From an uncultured Sphingomonadaceae bacterium (lineage in GTDB: Bacteria; Pseudomonadota; Alphaproteobacteria; Sphingomonadales; Sphingomonadaceae): a stretch of DNA of 64,000 nucleotides. The stretch's first letter is position 1. Every line of letters begins with the position of its first letter. This document shows positions 1 through 7,225 of this stretch, piece by piece. The stretch lies in the NCBI GenBank assembly GCA_947499975.1, contig CANMQE010000002.1:434001-498000 (forward strand), written 5' to 3'. Under the pieces are notes generated by a model, which was not told where the DNA came from, searched no databases, and was given only the letters and a program-made list of their open reading frames with translations. The translations under genes were made by a program, and so were the position numbers.

Positions 1-533
1 TTTCCGCCCAGTCGCTGGATCGCAACACGGCGGCGGCAACGAAGGCGCTGTTCGCGCTGGCAGTAACGCCCGAAGACATGCTGGCCCTGCCTGACGAGCG
101 GATCGCCGCTGCGATAAGGCCCTGCGGCCTCTACAATATGAAGACGCGCAATATCCGCAAGTTCTGCGAGGCCTTGCTGGCAGAGCACGCAGGGGTTGTG
201 CCCGATACGCGCGAAGGATTGCTGTCATTACCCGGCATTGGCCGCAAATGCGCCGATATCGTGATGAGCTTCACCTTCGGGAAGGACGTGATCGCGGTGG
301 ATACGCACGTCCACCGCGTGTGTAACCGCATCGGACTGACGGATGCAAAAACGGCGGACAAGACAGCGCAGCAACTGGAAAGCCGCTCTCCCGACTGGGC
401 TATGCGTGACGGGCACTTCTGGCTAATCCAGTTCGGGAAACGCGTTTGCAAGGCGCGCTCGCCCCTTTGCGGCGAATGCCCTGTAAACGACCTGTGCGAA
501 TATTACGCCGCGACCGGCGGGGAGAATGCATGA
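1..533 (+). CDS. nth: Endonuclease III, 5'-truncated by window edge
   Basis: DNA glycosylase/AP lyase that removes oxidised pyrimidines in base excision repair. The true start lies upstream of the window: the frame is open back to base 3, and the residues before the first in-window ATG (78) still fit the family (SAQSLDRNT, then a LFALAVTPEDM helix). The helix-hairpin-helix LPGIGRKCADIVM carries the catalytic Lys and IAVDTHVHRV the catalytic Asp. A C-x6-C-x2-C-x5-C cluster near the C terminus should bind a [4Fe-4S] cluster. The stop overlaps the next start as ATGA, so the two genes are probably translationally coupled. Confidence 0.95.
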   Translation, partial: SAQSLDRNTAAATKALFALAVTPEDMLALPDERIAAAIRPCGLYNMKTRNIRKFCEALLAEHAGVVPDTREGLLSLPGIGRKCADIVMSFTFGKDVIAVDTHVHRVCNRIGLTDAKTADKTAQQLESRSPDWAMRDGHFWLIQFGKRVCKARSPLCGECPVNDLCEYYAATGGENA

Positions 534-1315
534 GCTGGGATAATTATTTTGCCGAGGATGCCGGCGCCAACGAAGCGGAAACGCGGGGCAAGCCGCGCAC
601 GCTGACCGTGGGCTGGACCGTGAAATGGGATGCGAAGGGCAGCGCGATCTGGGCTCCGCCGCAGCCCTTCAGCCGGTCTGACCCCAAGGCAGGCAGCGCG
701 AAGTCCATCCAGGCGTGCCCGGCCGCGATCGATTTCGACAGGCGGCATTTCGTCATCCCGTGCCCGGTGGACCTGGAACTGGCCTTTGCCCGCAATGCGC
801 AGGGGCAATTGCAGCTGGTGGACAACAATGGCGAGCAATCTGGCATGCGTCCGCAGGGTCGGGCCAACCTCTTCATCGTCCAGCCGAGCAGTGAATGGCG
901 CCACCCGGACAGGCCCATCATCCAGTTCACCGCGCCATACGTCTTCGTGGCGGACGAGCCGTGCTGGGTGGTGCAGACCGCGCCGCACCTGCACTGGTTC
1001 CCGACCCCGCGCCCCGGCGTGCAGATGGGCGGACGGTATCCCGTGCACATCTGGCCGCGACCGTTGGCCTGGGCATTCGAGTGGTATGACATTACCAAAC
1101 CGCTGAAGCTCTCGCGTGGAGAGCCGTGGTTCTACGTGCATTTCGAAACCGAGAATCCGGGTGCGCGCGTGCGGCTGGTGGAGCAGGAAATGACCGAGGA
1201 GCTGGAAGGCTATCTCGATTCGATCATCGACGTGTCGAATTACGTCAATCGCACCTACGGCCTGTTTGCAGATGCCCAGCGCACGCGCCCGGCAAAGCTA
1301 GTGAAGCCGAAATAG
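530..1315 (+). CDS. Conserved hypothetical protein, 261 aa
   Basis: I do not recognise the family. The start at 530 overlaps the nth stop (ATGA) and has a GGGGAGAA ribosome binding site just upstream; a longer in-frame start at 446 lies inside nth and is less likely. The product is soluble and rich in Trp and Pro (WTVKWD, WAPPQPF, PHLHWFPTPRP), with no signal peptide or membrane segment. The Trp/Pro-rich middle suggests a compact beta-rich fold, but this is inference. Its coupling to nth says only that the two are co-transcribed. Confidence 0.8.
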   Translation: MSWDNYFAEDAGANEAETRGKPRTLTVGWTVKWDAKGSAIWAPPQPFSRSDPKAGSAKSIQACPAAIDFDRRHFVIPCPVDLELAFARNAQGQLQLVDNNGEQSGMRPQGRANLFIVQPSSEWRHPDRPIIQFTAPYVFVADEPCWVVQTAPHLHWFPTPRPGVQMGGRYPVHIWPRPLAWAFEWYDITKPLKLSRGEPWFYVHFETENPGARVRLVEQEMTEELEGYLDSIIDVSNYVNRTYGLFADAQRTRPAKLVKPK

Positions 1316-1318
1316 GGC

Positions 1319-1873
1319 CTACCAGGTGAAGCCCGCTTCCACGGCGCGCTTTTCGGCAGGTGTCGATCCGCGGCCCAGCACGTCATTGCGATGCGGATAG
1401 CGGCCAAAGCGTGCGATCATGCGATAGTGCGACCTGGCGAAGGAGAAGTTTGCCCCGCCATTGATGCGCGCGAAGATGCGCAGTGACAGCAGGTGATCGG
1501 CAATGTCCTCGCTGTGCATCAGCGGCATGGCCATGAACACGCGCTGCTGCCGGTGCAGGGGTTGCAGATAGCGGCGTCGCAGCGCCCCGTGCGTGATGGC
1601 ACGCGCCAGCGGATCGGTGGCAAAGGCGCGCGGTGTATCGCGAAACACGTTGCGCGGCACCTGATCGAACAGCAGCACGGCGGCCAATGCCGTCTGTGGA
1701 TCGGAAAGGAAGCTTTCTGCCGGACAGGATAAAAGCGCCTCCAGCGTGGGCCGGAAGCGCTTTTCCATTTTTGCGTCCAGTTCGCTGCTCCCGCCCCACC
1801 AGTCTTGCGGAGAGAGGGAGTGGAACCAGAAATGCAGCAGATCGGCGGCCCAGTACCTGTGTGCCTGGGCCAT
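1319..1873 (-). CDS. DUF924 family protein
   Basis: A 184-residue all-helical protein of the DUF924 family (TPR-like superhelix); biochemical role unknown. The family signatures are the N-terminal LLHFWFHSL...DWWGG block, the central VLLFDQVPRNVFRDTPRAFA block and the C-terminal ARFGRYPHRNDVLGR block. The ATG at 1873 begins the conserved region (MAQAHRYWAADLLHFWF); the frame is open further upstream, but that part overlaps the next gene and lacks similarity. It lies 7 bases downstream of the secreted-protein gene on the same strand, so they are probably one operon. Confidence 0.88.
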   Translation of the reverse strand: MAQAHRYWAADLLHFWFHSLSPQDWWGGSSELDAKMEKRFRPTLEALLSCPAESFLSDPQTALAAVLLFDQVPRNVFRDTPRAFATDPLARAITHGALRRRYLQPLHRQQRVFMAMPLMHSEDIADHLLSLRIFARINGGANFSFARSHYRMIARFGRYPHRNDVLGRGSTPAEKRAVEAGFTW

Positions 1874-1880
1874 TGCCGGA

Positions 1881-2285
1881 TCAGCCCTCGGCTTCGTCCA
1901 GCGTGTAGGGCACGAAGTCGTCGAGGAACAATACACCGCTGAACATGCCCGAGGATCGATCGATCGTGCGGGTCACATCCGTCGTGCAAAGGCGAGAGCT
2001 GTAACGCTGGATTACCGGCACGTCCCACCGATCAAGGCTGCGCGGATTGGTGGTGCGCGCCACCCAGATCGTGTCGCCCCGCTCATACACCAAGCCCACG
2101 TTCTCCTCCACCCGAAGGCGGTTGGAACTGAAGGTGCTGATGCAGCTTTGCGGCTCACCCGCAGTGCGGCCTTCGACGAGTTCGGCAAAGGCCTGCTGTG
2201 CGCGTTCTTCGCGATCCTGCGCCGATGCGGGCGCGGTAAGTGCCATGGCGGCGATGGCTGCGGAAATTGCAAAGGTTTTCGTCAT
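1881..2285 (-). CDS. Secreted hypothetical protein with signal peptide
   Basis: A 134-residue protein with a clear Sec signal peptide (positive MTKT, hydrophobic core to about residue 20, ASA-Q cleavage site), so it should act in the periplasm. The mature part has two Cys (SCISTF and RLCTTD) that could form a disulphide. The start at 2285 has an AGGAGACGC ribosome binding site; a longer open frame upstream has no support. No known domain is recognised. It is probably co-transcribed with the downstream DUF924 gene. Confidence 0.8.
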   Translation of the reverse strand: MTKTFAISAAIAAMALTAPASAQDREERAQQAFAELVEGRTAGEPQSCISTFSSNRLRVEENVGLVYERGDTIWVARTTNPRSLDRWDVPVIQRYSSRLCTTDVTRTIDRSSGMFSGVLFLDDFVPYTLDEAEG

Positions 2286-2356
2286 TTTTGCGTCTCCTGT
2301 TGCCCAGACACTACGCCATGCACGATGAACCGGCACTGACCGTGCGCGCTTAGGGC

Positions 2357-2626
2357 CTAGACGCCCGTGCCATCGGGCGCTGCATCCATCACCGCGTCGG
2401 GCTTGGCTGCATCTGGCACATTGCCATCGTCGGCCGGGCCATTGGCAAGAATGAAGCGCCGGTCGCAATAACCGCAATCGACATAGCCCTTCTCGTCGAT
2501 CTGCATCCAGACGCGCGGATGTCCGAGGCTGGCGGGCAGATAGTTCTCGCCGCCGCGAATGTCGCCGGCGCCATCGCACCATACGCGCGGGCCATCGACA
2601 ATGGTGGTTTCAGGTACGTGATCCAT
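2357..2626 (-). CDS. zf-CHCC zinc-finger protein
   Basis: An 89-residue protein with the zf-CHCC motif shared with the NDUFS6 subunit of respiratory complex I. The motif runs VWCDG...LGHPRVWMQI...VDCGYCDRRFIL, with Cys, His and the C-x2-C pair as the zinc ligands. Alphaproteobacterial homologues are small stand-alone proteins often linked to complex I assembly; that role here is inferred from the family. The start at 2626 has a good AGGAG site 8-9 bases upstream. The C-terminal 25 residues are Asp/Ala-rich and probably disordered. It is divergent from the ABC ATPase gene, with only 56 bases between them. Confidence 0.9.
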   Translation of the reverse strand: MDHVPETTIVDGPRVWCDGAGDIRGGENYLPASLGHPRVWMQIDEKGYVDCGYCDRRFILANGPADDGNVPDAAKPDAVMDAAPDGTGV

Positions 2627-2682
2627 GAGAAGCGCTCCTATCGCTTTACGCGCAGGCAGAAAAGCCCCTAAGGGCATCGCGC

Positions 2683-3627
2683 ATGAGTGAAGCAGCAATC
2701 GAGATCCGCGACCTTGTGAAGGAATACGCAGGTTCGGGCGACGAACCGCCGAAAATGGCGCTGAAAGGCGTCAGCTTCGATGTGCCCGAAGGCAGCGTGT
2801 TCGGGCTGCTCGGCCCCAATGGCGCGGGCAAGTCCACGCTCATCAACATCATGGCGGGCCTGGTGAACAAGACCGGCGGCCAGGTGAAGATCTGGGGTCA
2901 CGATATCGACAGCGATCACCGCAACGCGAAGCTGAATATCGGCATCGTGCCGCAGGAAATCGTTTTCGACCCGTTCTTCACCCCGTTCGAGGTGCTGGAA
3001 AACCAGGGCGGCTTCTATGGTATTTCCAAGGCGCTGCGCCGGTCGGAAGAATTGCTGAAGGCGGTGCGGCTGGAAGACAAGCGCAACGCCTATGCCCGCA
3101 CCCTGTCGGGCGGGATGAAGCGGCGGCTGCTGATTGCCAAGGCCATGGTGCATTCCCCGCCCATCCTGGTGCTGGACGAGCCGACCGCCGGTGTGGACGT
3201 GGAACTGCGCAAGCAGCTGTGGGAACTGGTGAACGAACTGAATGCCGAGGGCGTGACCGTGGTGCTGACCACGCACTATCTGGAAGAGGCGGAAGAGCTG
3301 TGCGAGCAGATCGCCATCATCAACCATGGCGAACTGATCGCCAACAAGCCCACGCGCGAACTGGTGGGCATGATGGGCGAGAAGATCGTTGCGGTTACGG
3401 TGGACGATGATTTCACCGATCTGCCTGCCGATCCGCGCTTCCGCAAATGCGAGAGAGCGGGCGAGCGGGTGATCGAGATCACCTTCGACAAGTCCGAGAT
3501 GACGGCAGGGCAGGTGCTGGCCAAGGTGCAGCAGCAGGGCTTCGTGATCGACGATGTCTCCACCCGGGAGGCCGATCTGGAAGACGTGTTCGTGCAGCTG
3601 ACATCGCAGGATGACGCGCTGGCCTGA
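2683..3627 (+). CDS. ABC-2 type transporter ATP-binding protein
   Basis: ATPase subunit of an ABC-2 type exporter of the YadG/NodI/DrrA group. Walker A GPNGAGKST (about residues 44-52), Q-loop (VPQEIVF), signature LSGGMKRR, Walker B ILVLDEP and the switch His (TTHYLEEAEEL) are all intact, followed by a typical C-terminal extension of about 90 residues. At 314 residues it is a normal length. Unusually, no permease gene follows: the gene ends in a 14-bp tandem repeat and the next gene is on the other strand. The partner must be encoded elsewhere or has been lost. Confidence 0.93.
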   Translation: MSEAAIEIRDLVKEYAGSGDEPPKMALKGVSFDVPEGSVFGLLGPNGAGKSTLINIMAGLVNKTGGQVKIWGHDIDSDHRNAKLNIGIVPQEIVFDPFFTPFEVLENQGGFYGISKALRRSEELLKAVRLEDKRNAYARTLSGGMKRRLLIAKAMVHSPPILVLDEPTAGVDVELRKQLWELVNELNAEGVTVVLTTHYLEEAEELCEQIAIINHGELIANKPTRELVGMMGEKIVAVTVDDDFTDLPADPRFRKCERAGERVIEITFDKSEMTAGQVLAKVQQQGFVIDDVSTREADLEDVFVQLTSQDDALA

Positions 3628-3691
3628 TCCTGGGGGCCTGATCCTGGGGGCCTGATCCTGGGGGCCTGATCCTGGGGGGCCTGATCGCGGG
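3621..3691. repeat. Five-unit tandem repeat, 14-bp unit, over the ABC gene stop
   Basis: The unit GGCCTGATCCTGGG occurs back to back: three exact 14-bp copies (3621-3662), a 15-bp copy with one extra G (3663-3677) and a diverged copy ending in GATCGCGGG (3678-3691). The first unit contains the last codon and TGA stop of the ABC ATPase gene, so the array looks like an amplification of the gene's 3' end. Every unit carries TGA in the same register at first, so slippage here would not extend the protein. Confidence 0.95.
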
Positions 3692-3718
3692 GCCAACTCG
3701 TGTGGGCAGCGCCTTTTC

Positions 3719-3880
3719 TCAGTCCTGCCTCTGGGTATCCAATCGCCACTTGCCCTTGCCGACCCGCTTGATCGGTTCGTGGCAATGGGCGCAGCGACTG
3801 ACGAAGGTTTCGCCGTTCCAGTCGGCACGCCGGCGGGGCGGGGAATGGCGATTGAAAGCGCACAGGATTTTCCCGAGCAT
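3719..3880 (-). CDS. Small Cys/His-containing conserved protein, 53 aa
   Basis: A short open frame starting at ATG 3880 with a strong GGAGG site 6-7 bases upstream. The product begins MLGKILCAFNRHSPPRRR and contains a C-x2-C-x-E type knuckle (SRCAHCHEPIKR) followed by a basic KGKWR tail, which suggests a tiny zinc-ribbon-like protein. I recall similar 50-60 residue proteins in sphingomonads but no assigned function. It stands alone between the ABC ATPase gene and nadB. Coding status rests on the ribosome binding site, the conserved-looking motif and the complete frame. Confidence 0.7.
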   Translation of the reverse strand: MLGKILCAFNRHSPPRRRADWNGETFVSRCAHCHEPIKRVGKGKWRLDTQRQD

Positions 3881-4091
3881 AACAAATCCTCCGGTTTGCC
3901 AGCCCCTCCCGTAAAACGGCCGAACAAGGCCGTTTGCTGCGTTGCAACATTATAGAGGCGGTGCGCACTGGCAAGAGCGTTGCGATAAAGCGTGTGGTCG
4001 CTTGCATCGTCCGGCAGTGCGTCCTGCCATGCTCTCCCCCCGCCATTTGCAGCCTTGCGAGCGGCGGGCACTGCGGGCAAGGGTTTGCGCG

Positions 4092-5684
4092 ATGAACGAT
4101 AATTCGACCCAATTCGATGTGCTGGTCATCGGCTCCGGCGCGGCGGGGCTGACGGCGGCGCTTACGCTGGCGACGAAGCTGCGCGTGCTGGTGCTGGCCA
4201 AGGGCAAGCTGACGAGCGGCTCCACCGCGTGGGCGCAGGGCGGGATCGCCGCCGTGCTGGATGCGGGCGACACTTTCGACGATCATGTCCGCGATACGAT
4301 GGTGGCGGGCGCGGGGCTTAACGATCGCGAGACCGTGGAATTCGTCATCGAGCGCGCCCCTGCCGCGATAGACCGGCTGTGCGAACTGGGCGTGCCGTTC
4401 AACCGCGAAAGCGGCGACCTGCATCTCACCCGCGAGGGCGGCCATTCGCACCGCCGCATCGTGCATGTGAACGATGCCACGGGCTGGGCGGTGCAGGCCG
4501 CGCTGCTGAAGGCGGCAGAGGAAAATCCCAACATCACCCTGTTGCCCGATCGCAGCTGCATCGACCTTATCACCGGTCGACACGAAACGAAGTATTCGGG
4601 CAGCGGGCGCGTGTGGGGCGCCTATGCGCTGGATACGGTGACGGGCAAGGTGGTGGCCCACACCGCCAGGGCCACGATCATGGCGGCGGGCGGCGCGGGC
4701 CGCGTCTACCAGTTCTCCACCGCGCCGCGCGGCGCAACGGGCGATGGCATCGCCATGGCCTGGCGCGCGGGCGCACGCGTCTCCAACATGGAGATGATGC
4801 AGTTCCACCCCACCTGCCTGTATAATCTGGAGGTGAAGAACTTCCTCGTGACAGAGGCCGTGCGCGGCGAGGGCGGACGGTTGTTCCATCCCGAAACCGG
4901 CCACCGCTTCATGGAAGATTACGACGCGGAGCGCATGGAACTTGCCCCGCGCGACGTGGTGGCCCGCGCGATCGACGACCAGATCAAGCGCTTCGGCCTC
5001 GATTACGTGCATCTCGACATCAGCCACCTGCCCGCCGATTTCATCACGGGCCATTTCCCTACGATCCACGAAAAGCTGCTGGGGCTGGGCATCGACATGA
5101 CGACGGGTCCGATCCCCGTCGTGCCCGCGCAGCATTATACCTGCGGCGGCGTGGTGATAGACCTGAACGGCCGCACGGACCTGCCGGGCCTTTATGCCGC
5201 GGGAGAAGTGTCCGAAAGCGGGCTCCACGGGGCCAATCGACTGGCGTCCAATTCTTTGCTGGAATGCTTCGTTTTCGGAGAGGCCGCCGCGCGTGACGTG
5301 CTGGCCCATTGGGACGGGTTCGAGGAACCGCCAGCCATCCGCGAATGGGATGAAAGCCGCGTGACCGATTCCGACGAGGAAGTGGTCATCAAGCAGAACT
5401 GGACGGAAATCCGCCGGATGATGTGGAACTATGTCGGCATCGTGCGCACCACCAAGCGGCTGGAACGGGCGAAGAACCGGATCGACCTTTTGGCCAGCGA
5501 GATCGACGATTATTACGGCAATTTCCGCGTCACCACCGATCTTATCGAACTGCGCAACCTGCACCAGTGCGCCGGGCTGATCGTGCAGAGCGCGCTGAAG
5601 CGGCACGAAAGCCGCGGCCTGCATTACACGCTGGATTATCCCGAGACGGACGAGTTTGCGAAAGACACCGTGCTGGTGCCCTGA
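4092..5684 (+). CDS. nadB: L-aspartate oxidase
   Basis: FAD enzyme that oxidises L-aspartate to iminoaspartate, the first step of de novo NAD synthesis. The dinucleotide-binding motif VIGSGAAGLTAAL is at residues 11-23; the succinate-dehydrogenase-like substrate motifs GGHSHRRI, FMEDYDAE...APRDVVARAI and ANRLASNSLLE are present. At 530 residues it is full length. The start at 4092 was chosen because the family N terminus begins here; the frame upstream to 3942 has no similarity. nadA and nadC, its usual partners, are not adjacent, so the pathway genes are split in this genome or NadB acts with distant partners. Confidence 0.95.
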   Translation: MNDNSTQFDVLVIGSGAAGLTAALTLATKLRVLVLAKGKLTSGSTAWAQGGIAAVLDAGDTFDDHVRDTMVAGAGLNDRETVEFVIERAPAAIDRLCELGVPFNRESGDLHLTREGGHSHRRIVHVNDATGWAVQAALLKAAEENPNITLLPDRSCIDLITGRHETKYSGSGRVWGAYALDTVTGKVVAHTARATIMAAGGAGRVYQFSTAPRGATGDGIAMAWRAGARVSNMEMMQFHPTCLYNLEVKNFLVTEAVRGEGGRLFHPETGHRFMEDYDAERMELAPRDVVARAIDDQIKRFGLDYVHLDISHLPADFITGHFPTIHEKLLGLGIDMTTGPIPVVPAQHYTCGGVVIDLNGRTDLPGLYAAGEVSESGLHGANRLASNSLLECFVFGEAAARDVLAHWDGFEEPPAIREWDESRVTDSDEEVVIKQNWTEIRRMMWNYVGIVRTTKRLERAKNRIDLLASEIDDYYGNFRVTTDLIELRNLHQCAGLIVQSALKRHESRGLHYTLDYPETDEFAKDTVLVP

Positions 5685-5749
5685 AGCCCGCCTGTCTGCT
5701 AAAGTGGCGAGATACCAAGGCAGTGGCTTGCCTTTTTTTCGCCTTTTTT

Positions 5750-5774
5750 GAAACCATCGCGTCCTGCGCCCGTT
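5750..5774 (+). promoter_or_regulatory. Possible EcfG-type stress promoter upstream of acidic lipoprotein
   Basis: GAAAC (5750-5754), a 16-base spacer and CGTT (5771-5774) resemble the alphaproteobacterial general-stress consensus GGAAC-N16/17-CGTT with one mismatch in the -35. It lies 43 bases before the lipoprotein start. The mismatch makes it weaker than the three perfect or near-perfect sites elsewhere in the window. Confidence 0.4.
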
Positions 5775-5816
5775 TCAACAACAACACGAAACGAGAAAAT
5801 CAGGATGGAGACCATC

Positions 5817-6092
5817 ATGAAGAAGTTGATTCTTATCGCAACCGCCCCCGCTCTCGCACTTGCCGCCTGCGGTGAAGATAGTGCTGTTGAAGAGCGTGGC
5901 GACATGCTGGAAGAACAGGCCGACGCCATTGAGAACGTAGGCGACGACCGCGCCGGGCAGCTTGAGGAAATGGCCGACGAAGCCGATACCGACGCCCGTG
6001 AAGACATGCTCAACGAGCGTGCCGAGGAAGTGGACGACATCGGTGACGATGCCGCCGACGCCCTCAACGAGCGCGCCGACGAAATGGAATAA
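5817..6092 (+). CDS. Small highly acidic lipoprotein
   Basis: A 91-residue lipoprotein: signal MKKLILIATAPALALAAC with lipobox LAAC and Cys18 as the acylation site. The mature part is almost entirely charged and Ala-rich with a repeated pattern (ERGDMLEEQADAIE, AREDMLNERAEEVD, DALNERADEME) that should form a long amphipathic helix or coiled coil, as in small Lpp-like or entericidin-like envelope proteins. The start at 5817 is set by GGAG six bases upstream; an ATG at 5805 is less well placed. It has its own terminator and a possible stress promoter. Confidence 0.85.
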   Translation: MKKLILIATAPALALAACGEDSAVEERGDMLEEQADAIENVGDDRAGQLEEMADEADTDAREDMLNERAEEVDDIGDDAADALNERADEME

Positions 6093-6130
6093 GCGCAGCG
6101 CCGGTCATTTCGCTGACCGACCGTACGCAA

Positions 6131-6166
6131 GAAAAGGGCCCTCGCCGACAGGCGGGGGCTTTTTTG
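6131..6166 (+). terminator. Rho-independent terminator after acidic lipoprotein
   Basis: A nine-base GC-rich stem (GCCCTCGCC / GGCGGGGGC) with a GACA loop is followed directly by six T. It lies 39 bases after the lipoprotein stop. Confidence 0.9.
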
Positions 6167-6202
6167 CTTGGAAGGTTGTTCGATCAGCGCGGGGGCGCTG
6201 CG

Positions 6203-6421
6203 TCAGTCCATCATCAACAGGATGGCGAAGGCAAGGCCCGTCGATGCCAGGAACAGCGCCCAGCTCCAGTACATCGTGCTGTCGAGGCCGATCTCGGGCA
6301 CGATTACGTCGAAAGAGAAGACGTTGAGCATGCCGCCGGTCGATCCGCCGGAGCCGATGAACAGCGCAACCAGCACCGTCAGGAAGATGCCGAAAGGTAT
6401 CGCCTTGAGCATCGTGATCAT
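6203..6421 (-). CDS. Small membrane protein, 72 aa
   Basis: Two hydrophobic helices (about residues 8-24 and 48-70) separated by a Gly/Ser-rich linker (GSGGSTGGM) suggest an inner-membrane hairpin protein. The start at 6421 has AGGGGA seven to eight bases upstream; an internal ATG four codons later is also possible. No known domain is recognised. It is convergent with the acidic lipoprotein gene, and the region upstream of it is the long AT-richer gap. Confidence 0.7.
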   Translation of the reverse strand: MITMLKAIPFGIFLTVLVALFIGSGGSTGGMLNVFSFDVIVPEIGLDSTMYWSWALFLASTGLAFAILLMMD

Positions 6422-6823
6422 TGTGTGTCCCCTGATCGTTGGACAAGTTTTCGGACCCAGGCGTTCAGCCGTGGACTATGTGGCACATGCCGGCCCGATG
6501 AGCCAGTGCGCTTGCAGCTGGCCGGCCGCGTGCGACGCATAATTGCGCAAGCTGATTCGATTGATTCGCCATGCAGCACCCGAACGGCTTTTTTTCCGCA
6601 GTTTGATTTTGCCTCTTGCGCGGCGCGGGAGTCGAGGATCGACCACGCATCACGCTGTATTGCTGTTCTAATACACCGCATATTCCACTTATGTTCTTCC
6701 ACCGATTCGAACTTTTACGCTGGACTCCGTATCTCGCTTGATTCCATTATAGTGTGCTTGATGCGGAAGGGAGGCACTACATGTTGTGGTTTTCAACCTC
6801 CGTTAATGAGAGGGATAAGATTG
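6422..6823. other. AT-richer gap without a supported gene
   Basis: About 400 bases before a doubtful small frame, visibly lower in GC than the flanks (for example 6540-6780). Open frames on both strands are short, start without ribosome binding sites and encode no recognisable sequence. The string ATTATAGTGTG at 6746-6756 resembles half of the motif in the palindrome upstream of nrdA. Otherwise nothing is seen. Confidence 0.6.
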
Positions 6824-7003
6824 ATGAATAAAAGGAAGCCGCCGGTTGAAATCGCAGGTTATGTTGAACGCTTCGTTTGGGTTGTGGATATCTATGATCG
6901 AACATTCCGTCAGAAGTGGATGTCGGTGTTCAATGAAAATTACTCAGAAGATGAGGTCACTCCTTGGCTCGGTAACTCTGGGGTCGACGACTGCCCGTTT
7001 TAA
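6824..7003 (+). CDS. Possible small protein in AT-richer region, 59 aa
   Basis: An ATG at 6824 with GAGAGGG 8-14 bases upstream opens a 59-residue frame with a plausible protein-like composition (KRKPPVEIAGYVERFVWVV, then several Trp/Asp residues). It resembles no family I recognise and its codon use is much less GC-rich than its neighbours. It could be a recently acquired or orphan gene, or the leader region of nrdA without coding function. Confidence 0.3.
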   Translation: MNKRKPPVEIAGYVERFVWVVDIYDRTFRQKWMSVFNENYSEDEVTPWLGNSGVDDCPF

Positions 7004-7041
7004 TGTCAGACCACTCATCGAAAATTCCGATTGACCTCGGA

Positions 7042-7070
7042 TTGACAAAAAAACCTACATAGATTCTAAC
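7042..7070 (+). promoter_or_regulatory. Candidate sigma-70 promoter of nrdA
   Basis: A perfect TTGACA (7042-7047) is followed after 17 bases by TCTAAC (7065-7070). The predicted transcript would have a leader of about 150 bases that contains the palindrome at 7094-7123. The string CCTACATAG inside the spacer occurs inverted upstream of nrdB. Confidence 0.45.
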
Positions 7071-7093
7071 CACAATCCGTTGTGGGGATATGA

Positions 7094-7123
7094 GAGATCG
7101 CACCCCATATAGTGTGTGATCTC
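7094..7123. promoter_or_regulatory. 30-bp imperfect palindrome upstream of nrdA, NrdR-box-like core
   Basis: GAGATC and GATCTC form perfect outer arms, and the centre CACCCCATATAGTGTGTG resembles the NrdR box consensus (acaCwATATwTwGtgt) at most positions. NrdR is the usual repressor of ribonucleotide reductase genes. The site lies about 100 bases before nrdA and downstream of the candidate promoter, a suitable place for an operator or an RNA hairpin. Confidence 0.5.
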
Positions 7124-7225
7124 ATCGGCGTTTTTGACGAGAACAATCTCCGCTCGAAGAGCTGACTGCTTTTCGAGCTTTCTCGACTCACGCATTCCCT
7201 CGAATTAGAAAGGGGACCTAGTACT

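Noticed and set aside
3276..5624. 782-codon open frame on the minus strand
   Set aside because: It is antisense to nadB and has low-complexity, His/Arg/Ala-rich translation; nadB has full family similarity on the plus strand.
6422..7225. Adenosylcobalamin riboswitch in the nrdA leader
   Set aside because: Class Ia enzymes do not need B12, and no B12-box-like sequence (GCCACTG type) was seen; the palindrome explains the leader better.
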